A program made the position numbers and the translations under genes. From Elymus sibiricus (taxonomy: Eukaryota; Streptophyta; Magnoliopsida; Poales; Poaceae), in contig CM077665.1 in assembly GCA_039707655.1 (NCBI GenBank), forward strand, positions 309,256,486 to 309,320,485: a stretch of 64,000 bases of DNA, given 5' to 3'. Shown here piece by piece: positions 9,867 to 20,569 of this stretch. Numbering within the stretch: position 1 is the stretch's first letter; every line of letters begins with the position of its first letter. The notes beneath the pieces were generated by a model. The model was not told the DNA's origin, ran no database searches, and saw nothing but the letters and a program-made list of their open reading frames with translations.

Positions 9867-11612
9867 TTCATACTTCTCCTTTTGAGGAACAAACTTTGGC
9901 TCGGGGTATTGACCTTCTTCCCATTCAACTCCATTTGCGTTGAAATAGCCAACACCACGATTCTTCCGGTATCCTCCGTGCTTGTGTACAATTTCCTCAA
10001 ATTGCTTACACCCGGCAAGACTCTTGTAGATACCTTTCTCTATAATTCCTTTCAATAAAGCATTTTCTTGCTCAAGTGTAACTTGGCTAAGAGAAACATC
10101 ATTAGTGGAATCAATAGAACTACTAGAAGCAACATCATTGGGTTTTGCATTTTTATTGTTGCTACTAGATGAAGAACCTTTCTTGCCTTTGTTACTAGAT
10201 TGCTTAGTTTTAACTTGAGGCATGAATGTAGACAAGAGTAGTCATTTCGCTAGATAAGATGAAGTCTTCTTTCGGAGATCGTCATTGATAGGTTTAAGAA
10301 ACTCATGCTCTTGCTCCAAGTTGAGCTTCTCGAAGCGTAGCTTCTCATGAGTTCTCACAAGCTCTCTATGATCTTCAAGAGTAGATTCATGAGCTAACTT
10401 AAGAGTTTTTAGTTCTTTAGTTAGTTCTTCTATTTTCATCTTATCATCATCAATTGACTTATCTTGACTATCATGAGAATTATCAAGTTCATTTTGACTA
10501 ACATCACTAGTTTTATCAAATAGCAAGTCATCATCACAAAGCAAGTCACCTTCATCACTATTGAAATCAAGATACTCGGGGTGTGATACCTTGGGGCCTT
10601 TAGCCATGAAGCAACTTCCACTCCCTTCGTTTGGTGAATAAAATAAATCATGGGAGTTGGTAGTCACTAGAGCAATTCCAGCAACACCATCATCTTGGCT
10701 ATAGTCGAAGTCGGACTGATAGCTTCTCTCGGAGTTGTTGTCGGAGTCGGAGCCGGAAACCCATTCACCAACATGAGCTTGATGTTTTCTTCTTGTATAG
10801 CTCTTGGTGTACTTGTCCTTCTTCTCCGAATCTCTACTTCTCCTTGAGGGTCTTCGTTCATAACGATCATCTCTACTCCTTCTCTCTCTTTGAGGTGATT
10901 CATTCCTTGAGCTTCGTCTTCGAGGTGACTCTTCTCTTCCTTTGTAGGGAGCCGTGCACTCATTGGAGTAGTGTTCGGGCTTCCCACAATTGTAGCAATT
11001 GCGGTCACGACTTGACGAACGCTTCTCATCATATCTTGAGTTGGAGCTTCTTTCTTTGCCTCTATTCTTGTAGAACTTGTTGAATTTCTTGACCATGAGG
11101 CTTATCTCTTCATTGGTGACAAGGTTGTTGCTTGAAGTTGCGGGAGCATCACTTGTGGCTTTGTAAGCACCGCTAGACTTGTGGTGAAGCTCTTCTTTGT
11201 CTTTGAGTGTCATCTCATGAGCAACAATCCTTCCAATGACTTCCGTAGGCTTGAGATCTTTGTAGTTGGGCATCATTTGGATCAATGTGCACACGGTGTC
11301 GTATCTCTCATCCAAAGCTCTAAGTATCTTCTTGATGATGAATTTGTCGGTCATCTCTTCGCTTCCTAAGCCTACAATCTCATTGGTGATGAGAGCTAGC
11401 CTAGAGTACATCTCAGCGACTCCTTCACCATCCTTCATCTTGAACTTGTCAAGCTGACCTTGAAGAACATCTAACTTGGATTCTCTCACGGATTCGGTTC
11501 CTTCGTGCATATCAACCAAAGTATCCCAAATCTCTTTTGCATTCTCAAGACGGCTGATTTTGTTGAATTCTTCTGGGCATAGGCAGTTGAATAGAATGTC
11601 GCATGCTTGAGC
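9867..11612 (-). pseudogene. gag: Sirevirus gag, main part (family 1)
   Basis: Downstream of the solo LTR the frame continues with QACDILFNCLCPEEFNK, a retrotransposon gag (UBN2-type) domain, and a CCHC knuckle (CYNCGKPEHYSNEC). Next come an Arg/Ser-rich tract and a coiled-coil acidic C-terminal part. An in-frame TGA (10244-10242) replaces a CGA Arg codon present in the copy at 26489. The frame then resumes (MPQVKTKQSSNKGKKG) and runs into LTR sequence at the deletion junction. Pol is absent. The protein would be the capsid of the element. Confidence 0.85.
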
Positions 11613-13370
11613 TGTTGGGGAACGTTGCATGGGAAACAAAAATTTTCCTACGCACACACAAGATCTATCCATGGTGATGAGCATCTACGAGAGGGTGAGT
11701 GAATCTACATACCCTTGTAGATCGCCAAGCGGAAGCGTTAAGAAACGCGGTTGATGTAGACGAACGTCTCCGCGATCCAAATCGCAAGTCGTCCCTCGAT
11801 CCGATCACGAACTAGTGCCGAACGGACGGCACCTCCGCGTTCAACACACGTACGGCTTGGTGACGCCTTCACCTCCTCGATCCAGCGAGCGATGGTGAAG
11901 TAGTAGATGAGTTCCGGCAGCACGACGGCGTGGTGATGGTGGTGAGGAACAATCTCTGCAGGGCTTCGCCAAGCACTATGGAGATTATGACGGGAGAACT
12001 AGAGGGTTAGGGTTGCCGACACACGGCTTGGGAAATCTTGATGTGTCACGTGTGCTAGCCCTGCCCCTCTATTTATATGTTGAGCCTTGGGGTCTAAACT
12101 TGGAGTAAAAGCCTCCTCCAGGTCGGTTTGGCCCGCAGGGAAAGAGTCCAACTCGGATCCCTGCAGTACCGCACACAAGCGGTAGTACCGCTGCTACAGT
12201 AGCGGTACTACTGCCTTACCAGCTTAAGGCAGTAGCAAAACTTCCTTTTGCACTTCCAAAACCTCGTGGGCTTTACCCCTTTGGCCCATATAAAGTGTTG
12301 CTGCACCCGAACACTTCGGTAAACATCCGGAACCCCTTCCGGTGAATTCCGGAACCCTTCCGGAGATCAAAACACCATTATCACATATATCAATCTTTAC
12401 CTCCGGACTCTTCCGGAGATCCTCGTCATGTCCGGGATCTTATCCGGGACTCCGAACAACCTTCGGTCACCAACACAATAACTCAACTATACTAATCGTC
12501 ACCAAACGTTAAGTGTGTAGACCCTGCGGGTTCGAGAACTATGCAGACATGACCGAGACACCTCTACGGCCAATAACCAATAGCGGGACTTGGATGCCCA
12601 TATTGGTTCCTACATATTCTACGAAGATCTTTATCGATCGAACCTCTATGTCAAGGATTCAGTTAATCCCGTATGCTGTTCCCTTTGTTCTTCGGTATGT
12701 TACTTGCCCGAGATTCGATCGTCGGTATCTCTATACCTAGTTCAATCTCGTTACTGGCAAGTCTCTTTACTCGTTCCGTAATACAAGATCTCGTGGCTAA
12801 CACTTTAGTCACATTGCTTGCAAGGCTCATTGTGATGTTGTATTACCGAGTGGGCCCTGAGATACCTCTCCGTCATACGGAGTAACAAATCCCAGTCTTG
12901 ATCCATGCCAACCCAACAGACACCCTCGGAGATACCTGTAGAGCACCTTTATAGTCACCCAGTTACGTTGTGACGTTTGATACACACAAGGCACTCCTAC
13001 GGTGTCAGTGAGTTGCATGATCTCATGGTCATAGGAACAGATACTTGACATGCAGAAAACAATAGCAATAAACTGACACGATCATATGCAACGTTTATAG
13101 TTTGGGTCTTGTCCATCACATCATTCTCCTAATGATGTGATCCCGTTATCAAATGACATCTCATGTCCATGGCTAGGAAACCTTCACCATCTTTTGATCA
13201 ACGAGCTAGCTAACTAGAGGCTTACTAGGGACACAGTGTTGTCTATGTACCCACACATGTATTTGAGTTTCCAATCAATACAATTATAGCATGGATAATA
13301 AACGATTATCATGAACAAGGAAATATAATAATAACCAATTTATTATTGCCTCTAGGGCATATTTCCAACA
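11613..13370 (-). repeat. Angela-type solo LTR (1,758 bp)
   Basis: A complete LTR on the minus strand with TGTTGGAAATATGCCC at 13370 and ...CCCCAACA at 11613. It is flanked by the perfect 5-bp duplication TGAGC (11608-11612 and 13371-13375). No internal domain is present, so an element inserted into the Sirevirus gag and later recombined between its LTRs. The TATA box is at 12077-12070. The palindromic array is reduced to about two degenerate units. Confidence 0.96.
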
Positions 13371-13591
13371 TGAGCGTTGTATTGCAACATCTTCAATTCA
13401 TCCGCGGTCGCTTCACGATCCGGTTCCTTTCCATCACCAAAGAATTCACCTTGCAAGCCAACACGAACAACAGCCCAAACGGCGGGGTTATGACCAAGAA
13501 TATGCATTTTCATTTTGTGCTTCCAACTAGCAAAATTAGTGCCATCAAAGTACGGACCTCTACGGTGATAACTTCCCTCACTAGACGCCAT
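13371..13591 (-). pseudogene. gag: Sirevirus gag, N-terminal part (family 1)
   Basis: It starts MASSEGSYHRRGPYFDGTNF and is interrupted after QYNA by the solo LTR; TGAGC is duplicated at 13371-13375 and 11608-11612. The same N-terminus is found at 28044. Confidence 0.88.
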
Positions 13592-13630
13592 ACTCTCCTA
13601 GGTTGTGAGACCAATGCAATGGAGACCAAA

Positions 13631-13642
13631 GCTCTAATACCA
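13631..13642 (-). other. Primer-binding site of Sirevirus family 1
   Basis: On the minus strand it reads TGGTATTAGAGC, one base different from the initiator-Met tRNA type TGGTATCAGAGC, two bases inside the 5' LTR end. Confidence 0.8.
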
Positions 13643-13644
13643 CT

Positions 13645-15160
13645 TGTAGGACCGAAAGTATGTCTAGAGGGGGGGTGATTAGACTACTTGACCAAATAAA
13701 AGTTTTGCCTTTTCCCAAATTTTAGAGTTGGCAATTTTAGCATTTCATGGCAAGTTAAGTACACCCTACACATGCAAGTCTAAGTGTATAGCAGCGGAAA
13801 GTAACAACAAGCATGAGTAGAAAGGATAGGGTAGGAAGATCAAATGCAATTGTAGACACGATGATTTTTCCCTTGGTTCCGATAGGTGGTGCTATCGTAC
13901 ATCCACGTTTATGGAGTCTTCAACCCACGGAGGGTAACGGTCGTGAGAGTCCACGGAGGGCTCCACCCATAAGGGTCCACGAAGTAGCAACCTTGACTAT
14001 TCCATAACGGCTTTCGTCCACGAAGGACTAGCCTCACTATGGGTAGATCTTCACGAAGTAGGCGATCTCCTTGCCCGTACAAACTTCTTGGTTCACTCCA
14101 CAACACGAAGTAGGAGGCTCCCAAGCGACACCTAACCAATCTAGGAGGCACCACCCTCCAAAAGGTAATACGCTCGGTAATGAGGATGAACTCCTTGCTC
14201 TTGTGCTGCAAGATGATAGACTCCTCAACACACAATCACTCTCTCACAGATTTGGCTTGGTGGAAGAGATGGGATTGGTGGAAAGCAACTTGGGGAGGCT
14301 AGAAATCAAGATCCATATGGTTGGAGTGGATGATCTTGACCTCAACACAAGGGTAGGTGGTTCTCTCTCAGAAAACTGGATGGGACAAGTATGGAATAGT
14401 TCTGAGTGCTTCTCTCTTGAGTAGGTGGTGGTGAAGGGGTATATATAGGCATCCCCAAAAATCCAACCGTTACACACAAAATGACCAACTCGGTGACACC
14501 GATGTGTTAATCTCAGTGGTACCGAAGTGACCAAAAGGTGGCAACTTTTGAATCTCGGTGAGACCGATATAGGAAACTCGGTTGCACCGATAAGGTGACC
14601 AACGGTCAGATTCCCAATCTCGGTGACGCCAATCCAACAATCTCGGTGGTACCGATATTGTGAATTTGCGTAACAGAAAGTTGGCAACCTAAACTCGGTG
14701 GCACCGGAATGGAATCGGTTGCACCGAAGTGGCTAGGGTTTGGCTGAGTCTGTCTATGGTTGAGAATTAGTGGCACCGGGATGGAAATGTTGGCTGCACC
14801 GATTTTGAATATTTGGCTATGGATAGACTTTGTGGAAGAGCTTGTGGGTGTTTTTGGTGACTATCACTTGTGCACGTATGAGCATTTTGTTCACCAATCA
14901 AAACCTTACCCCCTTTTAATAGTATTGGCTTTCCTATGGACTCAAAGTGATTTCTCACAAATGTAAAATGTAGAGTCCTCTTCCTTGAAGCTTTGCCAAC
15001 CTATTTCCTTGCATCTTGGGGTATTTCCACAATCTTCACAATCATTTTGCCATCCCTATCATTGAACTTTTCCTGAAATATACTTAGTGGAAACATTAGT
15101 TCAATGACTTATATGTTGTTATTAATTACCAAAACCACCAAGGGAGCAAATGTGCTTTCA
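13645..15160 (-). repeat. 5' LTR of Sirevirus family 1 (1,516 bp)
   Basis: On the minus strand the LTR begins TGAAAGCACATTTGCTCCC and ends ...CGGTCCTACA. The TATA box is TATATATA at 14447-14440. About ten TCGGTNNNACCGA-type palindromes lie upstream of it in transcription sense (14489-14810). The central 1.2 kb is nearly identical to the LTRs of the element at 47398, but the two ends are not. Confidence 0.93.
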
Positions 15161-15165
15161 GTTGG

Positions 15166-15211
15166 TCCAGAGGATGACCTGCCTTTCCGTTTGGACACAA
15201 CAGCTTTGGCC
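15166..15211 (-). pseudogene. Exon 2 of antisense gene, 5' part
   Basis: After the acceptor AATCCAG the frame continues from exon 1 with AKAVVSKRKGRSSSG, and is then cut by the Sirevirus insertion at the duplicated GTTGG (15161-15165 and 8901-8905). The codon phase across the 93-bp intron is consistent. Confidence 0.6.
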
Positions 15212-15304
15212 CTGGATTATTGGTATAACATAAGTTATCATAAGATTGAGATCAAAACAGGCAAAGAAAATACAACACGGACTTCATAAAAAATAAAAGC
15301 TTAC

Positions 15305-16830
15305 CCGCGATTGACATTAAAAGGGGGAAGCTGTGATGCGCTTGAGTCGCCTGATGATGAAGGAGACTCCTGATAAAGGAAATTTGAAGGGCTGAGAGGT
15401 TGTTTAAACAAACCGGCTCTAGGGTAAGAATCAGTTGGACTATGGGGCACCTCAAGGCGTGGTTTGCGAGCCGGCGGTGCTTGAGACAAACTAGGGTCTT
15501 CATCATCCCGAATCTTGCGTTTTGACGAGCCGGCAAATTGCGTGTTCTTCAAAAGAAAGCCAGGAGCCAAATGAGCTTCTAGGTGAGATAATTTAACTTT
15601 CCGAATAGCTTGTCGTGGTCTCCGAGGAACAAGCATTTCTGGACTGGGGAAAATTGGAATTACCTCTGCTTCGCCGGTTTGGCTAAATTCCGAGTCACCC
15701 GGATAAGAAGGAGTGTCAGCAAGCTCATTAAACAGGCAGCCAAGAGAGTCAAGTTCTACCTCAGATTCCTCCTCTGAAGATGACACGGAGACTGGGGTAG
15801 TCTTTTTTCCCATTGTAGGAAGGGAGGCTTGAGGTTCAACTTCCCAAAAGTTAGAATCCGCGTGCAGATACATGAAACATATAATGAGTAAATGGCGAGT
15901 CGAGAGAAGCATGGATAAGTGACAATGGAAATAGTTAATACCTGAGGTGGCGGGTTGAGAAGGTAAAATGGACCCCAAGCCGGTGACGCTGCACAACTCT
16001 TTTGAGATAGAGAAGAACTTCTTTGTTTCCTTGGTAAGAACACCATGAGTAAGATTTTCACAGGAAAACCGTTGAGGATCGTTTGAGGTGCCCGAATAGT
16101 CACACATCAGGTCGTCCCTTAAGCTGACGGGTTGGATTCGCCACTTTAACCAGCAACGAATCAGATCTATCCCGGTCAGGCCATGAGCGGTCAGGGCTCT
16201 CAGTTTTGCATGAAGAGGTGCCAGATTTACTCTCTCTTCGTCAGCTGGCCAACTTGGGAATTCCATTTTACTAAGTCTCTCCAATCTGAAACCCGGCAAG
16301 GGATTTTCTCCTTCAGGTGAAGTATCTTTGCAATAGAACCATGTTTTGTTCCACCCTTTGGGATGACTCACCAGCTTTGATTCTGGGAAGCCGTTTTTCT
16401 TTCTCTTGTGAATAGAAACGCCACCAAGCTCGCAGGAAGCACCGTTCTTTGTTTCTGTTTGAAGGTTAAGATAAAAGAACTCTCTGAACAGAGTAACGGA
16501 CGGCTCAACCTGAAGGTACACTTCACATAACACTTGGAATTGACAAATGTTTGTCATGGAGTTCGGACTGATGTCTTGAGTCCTGAGCTTAAAGAAGTGC
16601 AAGAGGTCTCTAAAGAATTTTGAGCCGGGAGGGCGGAAGCCCCTGCGCAAATGATCAGTAAATATTACCACCTCTCCTAGTTCTGGTTGTGGGGCCGGCT
16701 CTTCTTCAGGAGCTCGCCACTTTATGGTCTTTCGAGCCGGCAAAATGCCCTGATCCACAAGGTTCCCCAAGGTGAGCTTGGATTCTTTTCTCTTTGCCCA
16801 GTTACAGACTTTGGAGTTTTTCGGAGCCAT
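15305..16830 (-). pseudogene. Exon 1 of antisense gene (N-terminal Transposase_28-like domain)
   Basis: The minus frame opens at the ATG at 16830 (MAPKNSKVCNWAKRKESKL) and stays open for 509 codons, running just past the donor GTAAGC (15304-15299). The segment from about residue 55 to 260 (RRGFRPPGSKFFRDLLHFF, later GWNKTWFYCKD) is the part I recognise as the family domain. The C-terminal part is rich in Ser, Pro and acidic residues. A further short intron may lie at about 15941-15864: a CAG|GTATTA donor is visible, but the expected acceptor reads CTGCACGCGG and lacks AG. If real, this intron is now read through in frame. Confidence 0.7.
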
Positions 16831-17770
16831 GGCGGGTTATGCAGTAGCTACAAGAGCAATAAGAAAAATAAGCCGGGGCAAATTATGAGTCGCCTATATT
16901 AAGATATTGTTATAAGCCGGCGAAATTTGAGAAGGTCAAAGGGATATCTTCAACACTTAGCAGCGACATTGGGTCACGAACAGGTTTCTATGAAAGTTTC
17001 TCTCTGGGCGGATCTAATTAAACAAAGAAAAAACAGTGGTATATATGTTCTAGCCGACGGAATGACCGAAACCGTAGCAGTCCAAAGGATAACCCTTGAC
17101 GGTTTGTTTTAGATCTACTTTAAAGGAAAATGGAGTGGAGGACGTTCTAAGAATACACTGCAACGAGCGGATGATATGTGGATCTACTAATCAAGTTTCA
17201 GATGAACACTATGAGGGCGGCAAGAACACCAAAAATACCAAAACCCTAAATGGCGGGGATTCATACCAGATGGCGTCGGACCAGGGACGAAGATGATCGA
17301 GTTCGCTTCAATGGTCGTGAGAGGGCTTGACGATGCCGGCAATGGAGTCAAAGGACCTCGAAGTCGCCCTGGGAGCTTTGCTGGTGTTCAGTCAATGGAG
17401 AAGCGGGAGGAGGAAGACGATGAGGAAAGGTTCCAGTGGGGTCCAGCGGGGCCTATTTATAAGGAGAAGTAAGTGAAGCGGCACCGCGAAGAACGAAGTG
17501 ACCATGGTAAATTTGTGGCTACAAGCGCGCCTCGATTTTTGCACCCACCTAGATTTGGCGCAGTCTTTGAGGGGATACGTTATGATGACTTTGAAGAACA
17601 ACGGTCAGCAGAGATGACGTCATAATAAATGAATGTTGGGAAAATGCCAAGTGTGGGAGCAGAACAAGCCGGTGTTATGAAATCTGTTGAAGACACCAGT
17701 TCAAAGATGAGCCGCCACAGGAAGGAAAGATCTATTGACATAAATGAATTCAAGTCAATCTGGGGCCTAA
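16831..17770. other. Upstream region of the antisense gene, ending at the Tat-like polypurine tract
   Basis: I see no reading frame of note. It contains a minus-strand TATA box (17461-17454) suited to the antisense gene. A purine-rich CTGGGGCCTAA tract (17760-17770) immediately precedes the 3' LTR and serves as its polypurine tract. Confidence 0.55.
17454..17461 (-). promoter_or_regulatory. Candidate TATA box of the antisense gene
   Basis: TATAAATA followed by GGCCCC on the minus strand, 624 bp upstream of the ATG at 16830. Position and sequence suit a Pol II core promoter inside the element and independent of the LTR. Not proven. Confidence 0.45.
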
Positions 17771-18322
17771 TGTCGGGGATATAACTTCATGGTGTAACCC
17801 GTCATACTGGGCCGGGTTAAACTGATCAACGACTCTGCAACCAAGATTGAGTGGGTCGTGTCCTGAGTACAAGATAAGTAAGGTGGCGGCTAAAACCAAG
17901 ATGCCGGGCGGCCCAATACCAGAAGACGGCGGCTCGCAGCCCATGAAGCTAAGGATGCAGGTTAAAGTTTCCTTAAGGTGCAAGATAAGTTAGAGATGTA
18001 GTAGATCACGGGTCATAATATGACCCGGACTCTGTTGTAAAACCTAGGGCTTGACCTGTATATAAAGGCAGTCCCCTAGGCCAAAAATTCTCAAGTTACA
18101 ATCTCTCGATAGCTAGGTTAGCGATTCCACACCCTTGTAATCGATATCCATCCATCCAATACACAAAAAGCAGGACGTAGGCTATTACCTCCATAGGAGG
18201 GGCCGAACCTGGGTAAACCCGACTCTCTCTCGCTTAACCCCTTCGAGTCGCCACCAAGCGGCGATGGCCTCACTCCTAAGTCCTGTCACGAGGACATCTG
18301 CCGGGTCGACAAAACCACGACA
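17771..18322 (+). repeat. 3' LTR of the Tat-like element (552 bp)
   Basis: It starts TGTCGGGGATATAAC directly after a polypurine-like CTGGGGCCTAA and ends AAACCACGACA. A TATATAAAGG box lies at 18059-18068. The predicted right target-site copy is CCAAG (18323-18327); the left copy is outside the window. Confidence 0.8.
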
Positions 18323-18715
18323 CCAAGCATGCCATGGCATGCCAAAAGGGCGCTCTGGAGCACGCTACAGTGCGCCTCCGCGCTGTAGCAGGAGCATCCC
18401 AAGGTGCCTGGTAGCCTAGGGAGGCGGGACCTTGTCCCCCGTGTCCCCCTCGACATCCTCAACCCGCCATCCTGTCGGCCCCCTCCTTGCTTGCTCTCTC
18501 TCGACCCTGGCCACGCGTGCCCGACGTCGCCCGAGCCGGCCAACGCGCGAGCTCACACGCGCGACCCAATGACCTGTCCCGCTCTCTCTCTTCTCTCCCC
18601 ATGCGCCAAGACCACTCCCAGGAACACCCCAGGCTCGCTCCCACGGCCCCCTGTGCCTCCCAGCGACGGTAGAAGCCTCAACGGCGCACCACCATGCGGT
18701 AGACCACAGGCGGCC

Positions 18716-18723
18716 TATAAATG
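18716..18723 (+). promoter_or_regulatory. TATA box in Tekay-like LTR remnant
   Basis: TATAAATG follows GGCGGCC, in the GC-rich segment where an LTR promoter is expected. Confidence 0.5.
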
Positions 18724-20541
18724 GCCTTTCCCTGACCCCCCCCCTTTCCCCTCTGATCGCTCCCTCCTCACCTAAATCGCACCCCCATGCCTCTCCCCCT
18801 CTGTTTTGGAGCTCAGGCGCTCGGGATCGAACCGAGCTCCGCCGCATCGGAGCTCCGGTGATCTCCGGGTATGGGCACTCTCCGGCTCCATTCTCTTCTC
18901 AGCTGACTCTCCCTGGCCACGCTGATCATTTTCCTCGCCTGTCCTGCATGGATTGCTGCAGGGAACGCCGGGTTCGACCTCTCCCGGAGCAGCACCGCCG
19001 TGGCCCCCTCCGTCGCCCGCGACTCCGACCACCCCGGCGACTCCCTCCACCACCAGACGATCAGCGACAGCACCCCGGTCCCGTTCCCATCCTCTGCTCG
19101 CCTCACCGTGGCCCCAATCTCTGACGGTGAGCTCTGCCACCCTTTGGTGAGGGGTTGACGATGACCCCGAGAGGAGGGGACCGCTCGTCAGCCTCTCACA
19201 CCCCTCCCGTGTCTCTGTCTCACTAGCCTACGGGCCCCGCCCATCAGGTTTGAAACCTGACGCGCGCGGGGGCACCGAGCCGCCTGGGCCGGCCTGCTGG
19301 CTGGGCCGGCTCGGCTGGCCGATTTGGCCGAGAGCGCAGTGGCATTTCTTTTTCTTTTTTGTGAACTTTTGCAAAAATTCCACATGATTGAATATTTCTC
19401 CAAATCCAATAATTCCAACTCCACAAATCTTGTAAAATCATGTGCTATTTAATGATGCCACTTGTGCCAATTTTTGAAAACATTTTATGTACTGTTTCAT
19501 TTTAAAACCCCTTTTTAAGCACTTTTAGATTCTGTTAAAATTGTTTAGACTACTTTTTAAACTTCAAAACCAGAGACAATTATTTTTAGTATTTTTAGTT
19601 TCTACACTAGTATTTTACAAAAGTGGTTTGACATTTTTCTGAGTGAATTATTTTCCCTGTTTTGTGCTATTGCCTTATTATACCCGCTACTTTGCGACGA
19701 TAGATTACGTTGTTGACGAGGGAGTTGGACCATAAGACTTTGAAGACCCCGAGAACTTTGTTGAGCCAGGCAAGCAGCCCCTTGACCATGCCTAAGAAAC
19801 TTTTTCATGCATGACATATAGCACTTTATTTCGATGTATTGATCATGATGATGTGGTGACCACTTTGGTGGATGCCTCTGTTACTTTTCCGTTGATACTT
19901 GCATTGTGCATGACCCTACCTTCCTATGAGGGTTATGCGGGTGGGAGTAGCTAGGTTGCTAAAATAGATGCTATGCAAATGGGATGGGATTATGCATGGT
20001 GTCGGAAAGGAAGTGATTTCAAAGACTTTTCGGAAACCCCATCAGGTGCCACTAATGCCCGAGGGAGATGATGTTGAGCTAGGTAACCACTTGAGAAAGA
20101 AGTGGCATACCGAGGCAAGTTGTGTGTTTGTTTTCGAAAACGGATTAGATTTAAGATTTGCTGGTCGTCCCAACCTTACATATATAACCACGATACCCCT
20201 TATGGGACGGGCCTTGTTCATTACTTTGGTAGGTACTAACATTGAGCCCGTATTACTAGTGGAGGGAGTGACGTGGTCACTCTCGATACGGGGTCGTGTC
20301 AGGTAGGGCGACCATGGGCTGTTTTTACAGACACCAGGCACGCCGTTGGTCCCTTCATGGATGATACTGGTGATGTACATCATGCGGGCTGTGTGCCAAC
20401 GAGTGGACTCTTTGTTATTATCGTCAAGGGAAAGGCATTGTTCGGGTGCTTACCTCTGGTATGTGATGTACCGCGAGTCATGGCTTGACACGGAAGTTCC
20501 CCGAGTCTTGTGGGTAAAGTGTGCAACCTCTGTAGAGTGTA

Positions 20542-20569
20542 AAACTATTCGAATAGCCGTGTCCACGGT
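20542..20569 (+). promoter_or_regulatory. 28-bp block conserved between two Tekay-like LTR families
   Basis: The block contains the perfect palindrome CTATTCGAATAG followed by CCGTGTCCACGGT. It is identical at 32307-32280 and 41327-41300 (minus strand), where the flanking bases do not align. Role unknown. Confidence 0.8.

Larger units (their letters stand above)
8906..15160 (-). mobile_element. Sirevirus-type Copia element, internally deleted (family 1)
   Basis: The LTRs are in direct order on the minus strand: 5' LTR at right (13645-15160), 3' LTR remnant at left (8906 to about 9866). The target-site duplication GTTGG is at 8901-8905 and 15161-15165, which fixes the element limits. The internal region keeps only gag; pol and about 550 bp of the left LTR are lost at a junction near 9862-9870. 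An Angela solo LTR interrupts gag. The gag matches that of the element at 26489. Confidence 0.9.
7088..16830 (-). pseudogene. Antisense gene of the Tat-like element (Transposase_28-like), broken
   Basis: The gene is on the strand opposite to its host element. I can trace four exons with GT-AG borders: 16830-15305; 15211-15166 joined to 8900-8635 across the Sirevirus insertion; 8083-7806; and 7725-7088. The introns are 93 bp (15304-15212, GTAAGC to CCAG), 8634-8084 (GTAATC to CAG) and 7805-7726 (GTATGT to TAG). The N-terminal exon resembles the plant family called putative gypsy type transposon (PF04195); the middle exons are charged and look coiled-coil. Damage: insertion of the 6.3-kb Sirevirus in exon 2, a frameshift near 8880, a frameshift near 7930, and stops at the codons just before 7582 and at 7160-7162. 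Function is unknown. Exon calls are by eye and would need RNA evidence. Confidence 0.65.
6753..18322 (+). mobile_element. Ty3/gypsy element of probable Tat lineage, right part, interrupted
   Basis: The 3' LTR (17771-18322) is preceded on the plus strand by a polypurine tract, so the element reads plus. Its retained internal part (6753-8900 and 15166-17770) encodes no gag or pol here. Instead it has a decayed gene on the minus strand with a domain resembling the Pfam family named putative gypsy type transposon. Extra ORFs, often antisense and between pol and the 3' LTR, are known in the Tat lineage (Grande, RIRE2 relatives), and this is why I assign it there. It is interrupted by the Sirevirus at 8906-15160 and cut on the left by the Angela insertion. 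Apart from possible 3' sequence of the antisense gene I see nothing specific in 6753-7087. Confidence 0.7.

Noticed and set aside
14071..14424. 117-codon plus-strand ORF kept in three LTR copies (also 47843 and 54681), antisense to the Sirevirus
   Set aside because: The DNA core is so similar among the copies that conservation of the frame carries no information; the left copy at 9333 already ends early.
18404..19150. Overlapping ORFs on both strands in a GC-rich, Pro/Arg-rich segment
   Set aside because: Low-complexity translations in all frames of a CpG-rich LTR promoter region; not a gene.
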